Positions 11,096 to 20,845 of a DNA stretch of 64,000 nucleotides are shown piece after piece; the stretch's first letter is position 1; each line of letters begins with the position of its first letter. A model generated the notes under the pieces. That model did not search any database and had not been told where the DNA came from. It was given only the letters and a program-made list of their open reading frames with translations. The translations under genes and the position numbers were made by a program. This stretch comes from Capsicum annuum (lineage: Eukaryota > Streptophyta > Magnoliopsida > Solanales > Solanaceae). The stretch spans positions 138,976,458 to 139,040,457 of the forward strand of contig NC_061121.1 in NCBI RefSeq assembly GCF_002878395.1, read 5' to 3'.

Positions 11096-11440
11096 AGAAG
11101 GACTAGAAGGAATCAATAAAACTGTAGAAATATCAGGGACTAGGCCTTTAGACTAGGTATAGATCCCCTGCGTAGAGCGTGTCCCATTAATATTTTCCCT
11201 AGTTGGGATAAAGGAGTTTCTGTGAGCTTCAGATCGTCGAGAAATGATATGAAAGAACAAAACAAAAAATAAGAAGAATCATAGACCTTAGAATAAAAGC
11301 TTGAAAATAGAAAACAAAGAAAGAAAAACATTCTTAAATACCTTGTATCCTCTATCTTATGAGTGTGCCGTGCTATACACCATTAAAAGAGATTCTACTG
11401 GACATGTATTTTTGGACCCCAGTTGACTATAAACATAAAA

Positions 11441-11452
11441 CTCTAATACCAA
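11441..11452 (-). other. Primer-binding site of element B (degenerate)
   Basis: The minus strand reads TTGGTATTAGAG, matching the initiator-tRNA-Met PBS with one C-to-T change and a lost 3' end. It sits two bases inside the LTR end. Confidence 0.7.
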
Positions 11453-11454
11453 CT

Positions 11455-11830
11455 TGAAACATCCCGAATCGAGGCCTTGTCATAATGGGCATCCCAATCC
11501 CAATCAGGATTGATGACTACCCCCGTTACCTAACCCAACCTTTAAACATATACCTTGAGTTAGATGTATTTTGAATATAGAATAAAATAGCATTTATTAC
11601 AAGTCCAAAATTTGGGATAGGTCCATAACCATGACCAACCAAAGCATTTCCAACCAACCAATGTCCAACCAATAACCATACCCAAAACAAAATCAATAAA
11701 CCAATCCATACATACTATAACAAATGAGTTATAATAAATATATATAATCAAAAACATAATAGGATGGAACAACCATAAATACTATCAAATAGTATCAACC
11801 CCAATACCAACTTTAATACTATGCCCTAAT
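11455..11830 (-). repeat. 5' LTR remnant of element B
   Basis: Plus-orientation start TGAAACATCCCG at 11455. The minus strand matches the end of element F's LTR over about 370 bp (for example 'ttccatc.tatta...ttttgattat', 'gtatggattgg', 'gttatggacctatcccaaa', 'cccattatgacaaggcc'). The match fades near 11830, where element E's 5' LTR begins, so most of this LTR is missing. Confidence 0.7.
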
Positions 11831-12233
11831 ACTCTCTCTTACCTCTTCTATCATACCTTGAGTAGACTGGAAGGGTAGAATACTATCCACAATATAATTT
11901 AGGCTCCCCTCACTTGTACAATAAGGTATAATTTGTATCTAGGTAAATCATATACTACTTGACACTTGGTGTAGAGTGGAATATTTTTGGTATGAGTATT
12001 ACGTATGGTTTAGTGCATGAGTTGTACTCTTTGGATGTAAGTCAATGGTGTGAATTTGTACCATGATAAGTATATATGACCTAGGTGGATCCTATGTTAT
12101 AAGTTGGGGTATCACTTGTACTCTAGGGTATGGTTGACTAAAGTGAGTCATACCCAACATCGTATACAATTTCCAGCTTTTAACAGAGGGACCTATGATC
12201 ATTTCCTAACCATAAAACCCTAGGTACCCTTAC

Positions 12234-12240
12234 TATATAA
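12234..12240 (+). promoter_or_regulatory. TATA box of element E LTR
   Basis: TATATAA in 'ccttactatataagtgtatatggcctcc', conserved with the second LTR (18649-18655) although surrounding bases have drifted. Likely the LTR promoter, placing U3 to its left. Confidence 0.55.
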
Positions 12241-13327
12241 GTGTATATGGCCTCCTAAAATACATTTAGGGTGTATCAAACATCGAAAACACTCTCAAAT
12301 AATTTGGAAGATTTAGAGGCTAGGGTTTCAAGGGAGTTCATCTTGAGGGCAAGGGGAGTCAAGTTTTTTTTGGTGGATTATTTTTTTAAGGCATGTATGT
12401 CTCTCCCTTTTTAAATAACTCAAAAACCATGTATTTCACACTTGTATTAGTAAGGGTACATAGTGATTTTGAAATACAATAAAAAGGGAATGTTGTTGTC
12501 AAATGATGAATAATGTTTGCTCTTGCTTAGACTTGTGATTATATATGATATTGATGGTGGTTTGAATATGTGAGTGTGTGTTCTATGTGGTTTAACAAAT
12601 GGGTCTTTATTAACCCTATTATAATTTAATTTTACAATGAACTTGCCCTTGATAAAGGTATGCACACAAGGTGTTTGTGAAAATATCTAAATGAAATGTC
12701 TAGTCGCATGTTAATGGTGTATTAAACTATTTTATTGGTATAGTAAAAATAAATGGGATATGATATTGTTATAATGAATGTGAATACTTTATAAGTGGTT
12801 GTTAAAGGCATTATTTGCCATGTATTGAGTCATAATGAATAGGAATTCTTGGTAAATGGTTAGTAAGAATGTGTTAACCATGTAATGGATTGATTTATGA
12901 CATTAAATAGTGTGATGGACTAATAAGTATGAATGGTTGATAAATGGTATTGCAATGATATTGTTTACCATGTAATTAGTTAAATTTTTGCCATGGTTGG
13001 TTGATGTCTAAGAAAGAGATTCATTTCCAAAAACATGAACTTGAATTATTTGTGGAACTAATATGTTGTATTGAAAGGATAATGAATCTTGAATGGTTTA
13101 TAAAGGTATTGATTACTATAATTTGAATGGAATGCTGATTTGAATGAAGGCATTGGACTAATAAAGTGGTTAATCAAATAATACTCCCATGAAGACCTTA
13201 TAGTCCCATATGGTATTTAGGTGGGTAAATGGTTCAAGTCCTTAAATGTGAAATGGATTGAATGGATATTATGCATGAGATTAAAGGTTAAGAGTTTAAA
13301 TATCGTTTAATAATGGCAATGAAATGA

Positions 13328-13625
13328 CTAGTGGTTTGAGTAACTAGTCTGATGAATGGATTATGGTTTGAGTCCCTAGTCTAATGAAATGGCTTATTGT
13401 TTGATTCCCTTGCCGAATTAAATAACTAGTGCTTCATGTCCCTGGTTGAATGAAATGGCTTATCGTTAGAGTCCCTCTCCCGATGGAATGACTAGTGGTT
13501 TAAGTTCCTAGTCCAATGGCTTATGGTGGGATTCCCTCACCTAATGAAATGACTAATGGTTTGAGTCTCTAGTATAATGAATGAATTGTGGTTTGAATCC
13601 ATTTCTTAATGAATTTGGTTGAATT
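13328..13625 (+). repeat. 33-bp minisatellite in E's 5' LTR
   Basis: About nine diverged units of ~33 bp alternate between 'gactagtggtttgagtccct' and 'ggcttatggtttgagtccct' forms, each followed by a variant of 'agtccaatgaaat'. Most copies show C-to-T decay of GGTTCGAGTCC to GGTTTGAGTCC. See the matching array at 19717-20050. Confidence 0.85.
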
Positions 13626-14406
13626 AGTTGAGTTGGTGGGAGTTTCAGATCCCCTTGACCAATATAATGGAGAAGTTTAAGGTTCTAGAATTGGTACAGT
13701 GAAAGGTTGAATGTTCTTCCCTAAATTTCTCATGAATGAATGCCTTAAGAATGATTGCTATGACTCTTTCTATGACATCGTATGCTGAATATAAGTATGT
13801 GTATGTGTCTCTTCATATATACCTATTCTAATGTAAATGCTATTTCATATGATAGTTTGACTTGGATTTGACTAATGCGCTATTTTATCCTTATCCTTGA
13901 GATACATACTAGCGCTTCAACCACTAACCATCTATGGATGCTATGTCCCCACGCGACATTAGTTTCAGAGTTTTTTTTTTTCTACACAGTGACCAAGTGC
14001 TTGGGTAGATTATGTGTTGACATTAAAGTGGTGATCTTTCATTTCCCAAAAGTCTTTTATTTCATAGTCTTTTACTTTAATTCATAGACTTGATTTATTT
14101 TTACTTAGTCTTGGCTGTTGTCGGGGGCATGTATAAATATGTTTTAGACATTGGATTTGTAGAGGTTTTATGGATGACTGTGGACTTGGATTTATTGGCT
14201 AGACTGTTTCCACTAATAAAATGCTAGATGTTGTCTTCATATTGACTGTTTGCTTTATTTTATTTTCCGCTACTTGATACTTGGTTGGAGTTCATTCGAC
14301 ACTTCCGAATTGAATAGATGTTTAGGTTGGGTTAACGAGATAATCTCTGGTCCAAGTTGGTATTGAGATACGCACACGACATGGTTCATTGTTTGGGCAT
14401 GTCAAG

Positions 14407-14420
14407 TTGGTACCAGAGCC
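14407..14420 (+). other. Primer-binding site of element E
   Basis: TTGGTACCAGAGCC, one base different from the initiator-tRNA-Met PBS (T to C), two bases after the LTR end. Confidence 0.85.
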
Positions 14421-14639
14421 TAGGTTCATGGTCATTTGGGTGTCCACAAAGTTCTGTCATGTAAAGTCTTTTTTATAGTTGTGTAGCATGCCACACTTAT
14501 AAAAGAGAGGCTATGAGACATTTAGGGATATTTCCCTTTCTGTGTTTCAATATCAAGCTATATAAAGTCTAAAATCTTGGATTTCTCTAATTTTTGCTTA
14601 CTCATCTTTCAGATTATACATCCAAAAATATCTAATGTT

Positions 14640-15205
14640 CAGGCAAGTTTTTCTATCCTAACTGAGGGTAATATGGACAAAGTTCATCCAATTTTTGGAA
14701 TTCAAACCCGGTCAAGGATTGTAACATCTAACTTTCCTTGAGGGGTTCTATTTATTCCCACTAACCCTACTTTTGGAGTGACACTTCTCCTCGGTCACCT
14801 TAAAATGTAAAGTTTCATCACTCCTTTGCTCTATTGGCTCAGGTTGGTGGGAAGTGGGGTAAAAAGAAGTATTAGGTGGTTCTTATCCTCCATTCCATGG
14901 CTAGTGCTTTTTACCCTAACCTATTGAGAGTTCGACATTTTTATATTGGTAATGCTCATAGGGCACAAGGTTCCTAACATTAGGTCGTGGAGCCAAATCT
15001 CACTCACCTATCTTCTTTGTTAGTTTTACAGTCGATCATACCATGGTTATTGTGATGAAGAAAAGAGTAGGTGTTTTAAATATGGTTGATAGGGTCACAT
15101 GCAAGGGCAGTGTCCCAAAATGATTGCCACTTGGGAAAAAAGGGTACTGCTTGCCACTTCTCTAGCTCTTACACCTAAGGTTGCCACTTCTAGCTCCAAC
15201 ATTGG
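14640..15205 (+). pseudogene. Element E Gag remnant with zinc knuckle
   Basis: Mostly deleted Gag. A short start region (near 14672) is followed by out-of-frame sequence. At about 15060-15120 EKSRCFKYG..GHMQGQCPK marks the zinc knuckle: the first and last Cys and the His remain, the second Cys is Tyr and a stop replaces a residue before GH. The normal capsid segment is not recognisable, so the 5' half of Gag was lost. Confidence 0.7.
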
Positions 15206-15257
15206 TCAAGACTATCTCTATTCTCTTACTATCCCTTGAGAGATCGAGGCACTTCTG

Positions 15258-15640
15258 ATGCTGATGCGGGTATGTTTAAAATTTTCTTTTGTGATGTGTA
15301 TTGTTTTCTTGACCCTGACTCTACTCTTTCTTATGTGTCCCCTAATGTGGTTGTGCATCTTGGTTTTTGGTAAAGAGAATATGTCAGTTCCCTTCTCAAT
15401 TTCTACCTCATTAGGAGACTTTATGGCTGTTAAGAAGGTCTATAGAGAGTGTGTGGTATCTATTAGTAGTAGAAGAGCTCTTGTAGACTTGACAGATTCA
15501 GGCATATTTTATTTTGATATTTTCTTGGGGATGGATTAGTTCCATTCATATTATGCTTTCTTAGATTGTCTGGCATGTAGGGTTATGTTTATACTTCTCG
15601 AATGAGCCGATCGTTGTATGAGATGGTGCTTCTTTGTGTC
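15258..15640 (+). pseudogene. Element E aspartic protease (broken)
   Basis: Retropepsin relic in two frames. FLDPDSTLSYVSPNVVVHLGF (near 15306-15362) is the active-site loop, with D-P-D replacing D-P-G. A shifted frame then gives VPFSISTSLGDFMAVKKVYRECVVSI and VDLTDSGIFYFDIFLGMD (15390-15539), the distal segment. Two frameshifts and a TAG after the LGMD end break it. Confidence 0.8.
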
Positions 15641-16254
15641 CTAAAGGGAGATTCATTTCATATCTTATAGTCTATAAGTTATTCTCAAAAGGGGATTTTT
15701 ATTATTTTGTCCAAGTTAAAGGTTATAACTCAGAAGGTTCTTCCTTAGAGCCCATTCTAATGGTTAATAAGTTTCCCAATATTTTTTTTGGTGATCCTTC
15801 TGGTATTCCTCCCAATGGGGAAATTGATTTCGGGGTTGATCTTATTATAGACATTCATCCTAGTGTATCTCTTGGAAGTGCTCCTGTATTGTTCATGCAC
15901 AATAAGGATGGCTTTCTTCATATATGCATTGATGATTATCGTTTAATCAAATTCAAGGTGTGAATTATTCCTCTAAAATTGATCTTAGGTTAGGTTTTCA
16001 TCAACTTAAGGTTGGGGTAGCAGATATCTTTAAAACCACATTTAGAATTTGGTATGGTAACTATGAGCAATGCCCCTGTGGCATTCTTTGATTTGATGAA
16101 AAGGGAGGTTAAGTGCAGGATTGGTCTTGTTTTTGACGTTTGTCCAATTCTTATTTGTCCTATATAGAATGGTTTTGGGTATAGAAAGACCAAGTATCCC
16201 AAGTATACCTCTCCGGTGATACTCTTTAGAGCAGAGTGTTGTGCTCATTAGCAT
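15634..16254 (+). pseudogene. Element E protease-RT linker and RT start (deleted)
   Basis: CPKGRFISYLIVYKLFSKG and VKGYNSEGSSLEPILMV form the linker, and PNIFFGDPSGIPPNGEIDFGV the RT entry. DIHP then runs straight into SVSLGSAPVLF: compared with element B the 31 codons between two HP pairs are missing. MHNKDGFLHICIDDYR follows, then, out of frame, RLGFHQLKVGVADIFKTTF and an NAPVAFFDLMKR segment near 16060-16100. The palm with the catalytic aspartates is absent. The frame is lost at 15961. Confidence 0.85.
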
Positions 16255-17270
16255 AATGGGAGGAAGGTCAAAAGTTGATCTTAAATATTCTTTTAGCAGT
16301 GGTCCCCAATGAAAGATCAGGTTGTGTACTCTAGTGATACTATCCTATCTTTATTGAGAGAATTCTCTACTAGTGTGGAGTACATTCTATTATCACTTAC
16401 GCCTAAGTTTGTATCTCACATATATTTTGTTCCCCAAGTATGAGTCTCTACATTATTTTACATTAGCGATGGTATATACGGTGGTGTGTCATTTGATGTC
16501 CAGTGCTAAGGACTCCCTCTCTTTTATGTTGTGTTAAGATAGGTCTCACTTATAACCTAGGTGGTTACTGTGAAACCCTTCATGAATATGGTGACGTGCC
16601 TATTTTGGGGTCTTGCCTTGAGTGACATAAGTGGTTTCTGTTCTTTAGTTCCTCTGTGACCCTTCTTGTGTTGGGGTGATGGTGGCTCGAGGAACATAGG
16701 GATATTTTTAATTGGGGAAATGTAAAAGTCCCCAAGTGGGGGAAATTCTAGGGCGACTTCTAGAACTAAGATTTTGGAAAAGAGTCGATGGTGAAAACCT
16801 TCTTAAAAATGATAGAGGTTGCTAGATCTTGGGGAGGATAGATCATACCATGGGTATAAAAATGGTAGGCTTGAATGATGCGATTTGTATATATACGAAT
16901 AGTCGTGTTGGGTGCTTAAGATGTTCGGTACGGCATGTGTATGAATTGTTTTGATGGCATAGTTGTGTTGTGGTTTTGAAATTTCAATCATATGTTAGTT
17001 ATTTTGGCTATAGTAGTTGATTATAGTTTTCCAGTGTCATTTACTTGTTATTTGCATATGATAATGGTAATGAAGCAGAGTAGTGTTTGGGATGGTTGTA
17101 AGAAATATAACCTAGTGGATTGAGTTAACTCCTTCTTTTGCTTTGTATAAGCTTAAACATGGAAGTGGTGGTGCATAGCTAGACTCAAGAACTCATAGTG
17201 GTGTGTCTCCGGGAAGCTATAGGTTGAATTAAACTAGCTCTCTAGCATTGATATGGCCTCTTTTGAGGAT
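16255..17270 (+). other. Unrecognised ~1-kb block inside element E
   Basis: This stretch lies where the rest of RT, RNase H and the IN core should be. None of the six frames gives a Ty3 pol motif that I recognise, and I see no terminal inverted repeat or poly-A. It has repeated stops in all frames. It could be a degraded secondary insertion or captured DNA. Pol homology resumes at 'tggtaggaggtgtcgatc' near 17275. Confidence 0.5.
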
Positions 17271-17271
17271 T

Positions 17272-17880
17272 GTATGGTAGGAGGTGTCGATCTTTTATTG
17301 GGTGGTAGAAGGTTTGTGAGGGTAAGTTGTTCGACCCGATTTAGTTCACCAAGCCTTAGAAAAGGTGAAGGTGATTTATGAGGGGTTGAAAACTGCTCAA
17401 AGTTTCCAAGAGTCCTATGAAGGCGTAAGGCATAGAGATTTTGGGTTTATATTTGCAATTAGGTATTCTTGAAGGTTTGTGTCATTAAGGGAGTGATGCA
17501 ACTCGATAAAAATGGGGATCTTAGTCCCCATTATGTTAGTCCCTATTTGATTTTAAGAAGGATTGGCAATGTTTCCTATGAGTTGGAGTTGACTTTTATA
17601 TTGCACTCTATTTCCCTAGTTTACCATGTCTCTATGTTGGAAAAATATTTAAGTGGATGTTGGAATTCGGACCCTTTGTCCTATGAGCAAATCTCAGTAA
17701 GGATCTTGTATTGGTAGGTTCATTCTATACAAATGGAAGAAGTGGCTTAGGTGAATGTTCTATGGAGGGACCAATAGTCCGAGAAAGCTACTTCTGAGGC
17801 GGAAGAGGAGATGACAACCAAGTATCCACATTCATTTCTGGTTTTGGAAACTCATGATCGAGGTATGTGTTAATCTTCTT
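17272..17880 (+). pseudogene. Element E integrase C-terminus (broken)
   Basis: RRCRSFIGWW marks the IN core end, then EKVKVIYEGLKTAQ and SYEGVRHRDF in shifting frames. The frame at 17469-17717 reads IKGVMQLDKNGDLSPHYVSPYLILRRIGNVSYELEL, then HSISLVYHVSMLEKYLSG and LSYEQISVRIL. Near 17785-17840 SEKATSEAEEEMTTKYPH is the chromodomain-like end. At least three frame changes occur. Confidence 0.85.
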
Positions 17881-18133
17881 GAATTGATGGATTCCTTTGG
17901 TAGACAATGGGTTCAAGTATCTAAGCATCAAATTGATCAAGTGTCTTTGATAAATGATAGGTCTGAATCCCAAAGCCAATGAAATGAATAGTTGATCGAT
18001 GATGATCATGATGTGTATTGTATCCTTGTTGTATTCTTTGTTCTAACTTTTTTAATGGTTGGTTTGATGGATAATAATGTGTTAACTTGCGTTTATGCTT
18101 ACCTTACCCATCATTTGTGGATGAATAATCCAA

Positions 18134-18145
18134 GTGGAGGAGAAT
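18134..18145 (+). other. Polypurine tract of element E
   Basis: GTGGAGGAGAAT immediately before the 3' LTR start TGAAACACC at 18146: a purine-rich primer site for plus-strand DNA synthesis. Confidence 0.7.
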
Positions 18146-18339
18146 TGAAACACCAAGGCTTTGGACCTTAGGGAAAAGTCTCTTGAATGGTGTATTTTAA
18201 CTCAGATATAGTTAGGTTTGTCGCTCTTACCCTTGTGTATGAGTGTACCCTCTCTCACCACCTCTGCATACCATGATCAGCCAAGTCGAGTAGCAGAATA
18301 TCCACTATATGAGTCAGGCTCCCCTCACTCGTACACTAA

Positions 18340-18354
18340 GGTACGATTCGTACC
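18340..18354. promoter_or_regulatory. 15-nt palindrome in U3 of element E
   Basis: GGTACGATTCGTACC is a perfect inverted repeat (7-nt arms, 1-nt centre). In the 5' LTR the corresponding site (near 11929) reads GGTATAATTTGTATC, with all changes at or near CpG/C positions. A protein-binding role is inferred only. Confidence 0.4.
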
Positions 18355-19716
18355 TAGGTAAGTCGTATAGTAATTGACACTTGGTGTAGAGTGGACTATT
18401 ATTAGTATGAGTGTTGCGTATGATTTAGGGTATTATTCATAACCTTTGAATATGACTCAATGGTGCAAAGTTGTACCATGATCAGTGTAGATGACCTAGG
18501 TGCAGCCTAGGGTACTAGTTAGGGTACTACACATACCCTAGGGTAGGATTCACTCAAGCGAGTCGTACCCAACATCGTGATCAATTTTTAGCTTTTAACT
18601 AAGGGCTCTATGGTCATTTACTATCCCCAAAACTCCATGTCCCCTCACTATATAATCGTATATGGCCTCCTAAAACACATTTTGAGTCAATCTAACATCT
18701 AAAACACAATCTCAAACACTTTGGAAAATTTGGAGGCTAGAGTTTCATGGGAGTTCATCTTGGAGGCAAAAGTAGTTAAGTTTTTCATGGTGGATCATCT
18801 TCTTTAAGGCATGTATCTCTCCCTTACCAAATAACTAAAAACCATGTATTTTACACTTTGTTTAGTAAGTGTACATGCTGATTTTGAAATCAAATGTAAA
18901 AGGGTTTTTGTTGTCAAATGATGAATAATGACTGCACTTGCTTAGACTTGTGATTCTATATGATATTGGTGGTGGTTTGTATATGTTGTTTTTTATTGTA
19001 TGTGTTTCAACAAATGGGTCAATATTAACCCTATTAATTGATCTACTATGAACTTGACCTTGATAAAGGTATGCATACAAGGTGTTTGTTAAAATGTTTA
19101 AATAAAATTTCTAGTCACATGTTAATGGTGTATTGAACTATGGTATTCATTAATGAACATGAATTGGATGTGATTTTGTTATATTGAATGGGAATACTTT
19201 CTAAGTTATTGGTAAAGGCATTGTTAACCATATATTAGGTCATAATGAATATGAATGCTTGGTAAATGGTTGGTAAGAACCTATTAATCATGTAATGGAT
19301 TAATTTATGACTTTAGATGGTGCAATGGACCAACAAGTTTGACTGGTTGATAAATAGTAATGAAATGTTATTGTTAGCCATGTAATTAGTTAAATTATGT
19401 CAATGTTGGTGGATGGCTAAGAAAGAAGTTCATTTCTCTAAACATGAACTTGAATTCTGTGTGGAACTAAAGTGTGGTATAGAAAGGGTAACGAATCTTA
19501 AATGGTTTGTAAGGGTCTTGGTGAATATAATTTGAATTGAAAAATGATTTGAAAGAAGGCATTGGCCTAATAAAGTGGTTAATCGATGAATACTCCCATG
19601 AAGCCCGTATGGTGTTAGTGTGGGTAAATGGTTTAAGTCCTTAAATATGAAATAGATTGAATGGATGTTGAGGCATGAACTAAAAGGGTTTAAATGTCGT
19701 CTAATAATGGCAATGG

Positions 19717-20050
19717 AAGGACTAGTGGTTCAAGTCTCTAGTTCGATTAATGGATTGTGGTTCGATTCTCTCTCCTAATTGAATGACTAGTGGTTCGAGT
19801 CCCTAGACCAATGAAATGGCTTGTGGTTTGAGTCCCTCACCCAATGAAATTACTAGTGGTTTGACTCCCTAGTAAAATGAAATTGCTTGTTGTTCGATAT
19901 CCTTGCTCGATTGAATGACTAGTTGTTCAAGTCTCTAGTCCAATGAAATGGCTTGTGCTGGGAGTCCCTCACCCAATGAAACAACTAGTAATTCGAGTCC
20001 CCAGTCCAATAAAAGGGCTATGGTTTGAGTCCCTTGCCTAATGAATTTGG
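19717..20050 (+). repeat. 33-bp minisatellite in E's 3' LTR
   Basis: About ten 33-bp units in alternating A/B forms: 'gactagtggttcgagtccct' and 'ggcttgtggtttgagtccct', joined by 'agtccaatgaaat'-like spacers, giving a 66-bp higher-order period. One unit (19792-19802) has the exact 11-mer GGTTCGAGTCC; neighbours differ by one or two bases. Confidence 0.9.
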
Positions 20051-20845
20051 TTGAATTAGTTGAGTTGGTTTGAGGTTCAGATCCCCTTCACTAATGTAAC
20101 AGAGAAGTTTAAGGTTCTAGAATTGGTAAGATGAAAGGTTAAAAGTTCTTCACTCTATGTCTCTTGAATGAATGCTTTAAGAATGATTCCTATGACTCTT
20201 TCCATGACTTGGTATGCAATATATAAAGATGAGTATGTGTCTCTTCATATATGCCTTTGCTAATGTAAATGTGATTTAATATGATGGTTTGACTTGGATT
20301 GGATTAGTGCGCTATTTTATCATTATCCTTGAGATACATGTTAGCACTCCAACTGCCAACCATCTCCGGATCCTATGTTCCTATGTGACATTGGTTTTGA
20401 AGCTTGTTATTTATTTTCTATGCAGTGACCAAGTATTCAGGTGGATCGTTTGTTGACGTAGAAGTGGTAAGATTTCTTTCCTTGGAACGCATATATTTCA
20501 TAGTCTTTTACTTTATGTCGTAGTCTTAATTTATTTTGACTTAGTATTGGATATTGATGGGGGAATGTCCTAACATATTGTAGACATTGAATTTGTAGAG
20601 GTCTTGTGGATGAATGTGGACTTGGGATTATTGGCTAGACTGTTGCCATTAATAAAATGCTAGATATTGTCTAAGTATTTACTATTAGCTTTATTCTTTT
20701 TCGCTACTTGATACTTGGTCGGAGTTTATCCGACACTTACGAATTGAATAGATGGTTAGGTTGGGTTATCGGGGCGATCTACGGTCCATGTTGGGCTTTA
20801 GATTACAACATGACTTGGTCTGATTTTGAGGAATGTCAATCAGGT

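Larger units (their letters stand above)
7866..11830 (-). mobile_element. Element B: Ty3/gypsy relic, truncated both ends
   Basis: On the minus strand: a 375-bp LTR remnant (11455-11830), PBS, Gag, zinc knuckle, PR, RT, RNase H and the start of the RNase H-IN linker, ending at about 7866 where element A's LTR begins. Protein segments and the LTR end ('tatggattggtttat...cctatcccaaa') match element F, so B belongs to F's family. Integrase and the 3' LTR are not in the window; whether A inserted into B or a deletion joined them cannot be decided, because the other side of A is not B. Confidence 0.85.
11830..14404 (+). repeat. 5' LTR of element E (outer ~120 bp lost)
   Basis: Aligns with the LTR at 18146-20838 from 'tactctctcttacct' onward; the first ~120 bp of the other copy (TGAAACACCAAGG...) have no counterpart here. 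Ends ...GGGCATGTCA at 14404, next to the PBS. Shared landmarks: 'ggctcccctcact', 'gacacttggtgtagagtgga', the TATATAA box, a 33-bp minisatellite and 'ataaaatgctagat' near the 3' end. No coding content. Confidence 0.85.
11830..20838 (+). mobile_element. Element E: Ty3/gypsy relic with gutted pol
   Basis: Two related LTRs (11830-14404, outer end lost; 18146-20838, complete) flank a 3.7-kb interior that keeps PBS, Gag and PR fragments, the start of RT and the end of IN. RNase H, most of RT and the IN core are replaced by about 1 kb of unrecognised DNA. The interior is too short for a full Ty3 pol. Protein fragments resemble B and F; the LTR is a different family. No target-site duplication can be tested because the left end is lost. 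Confidence 0.85.
18146..20838 (+). repeat. 3' LTR of element E
   Basis: Starts TGAAACACCAAGG after the polypurine tract and ends GAATGTCA at 20838. About 2.7 kb, non-coding. U3 carries the perfect palindrome GGTACGATTCGTACC (18340-18354), a TATATAA box at 18649-18655, and the 33-bp minisatellite at 19717-20050. The next bases start an LTR of a different family on the other strand. Confidence 0.85.

Noticed and set aside
19717..20050. tRNA or tRNA-derived SINE suggested by B-box-like motifs
   Set aside because: No A box at the right distance, no cloverleaf, no poly-A; the motif sits in a 33-bp minisatellite.
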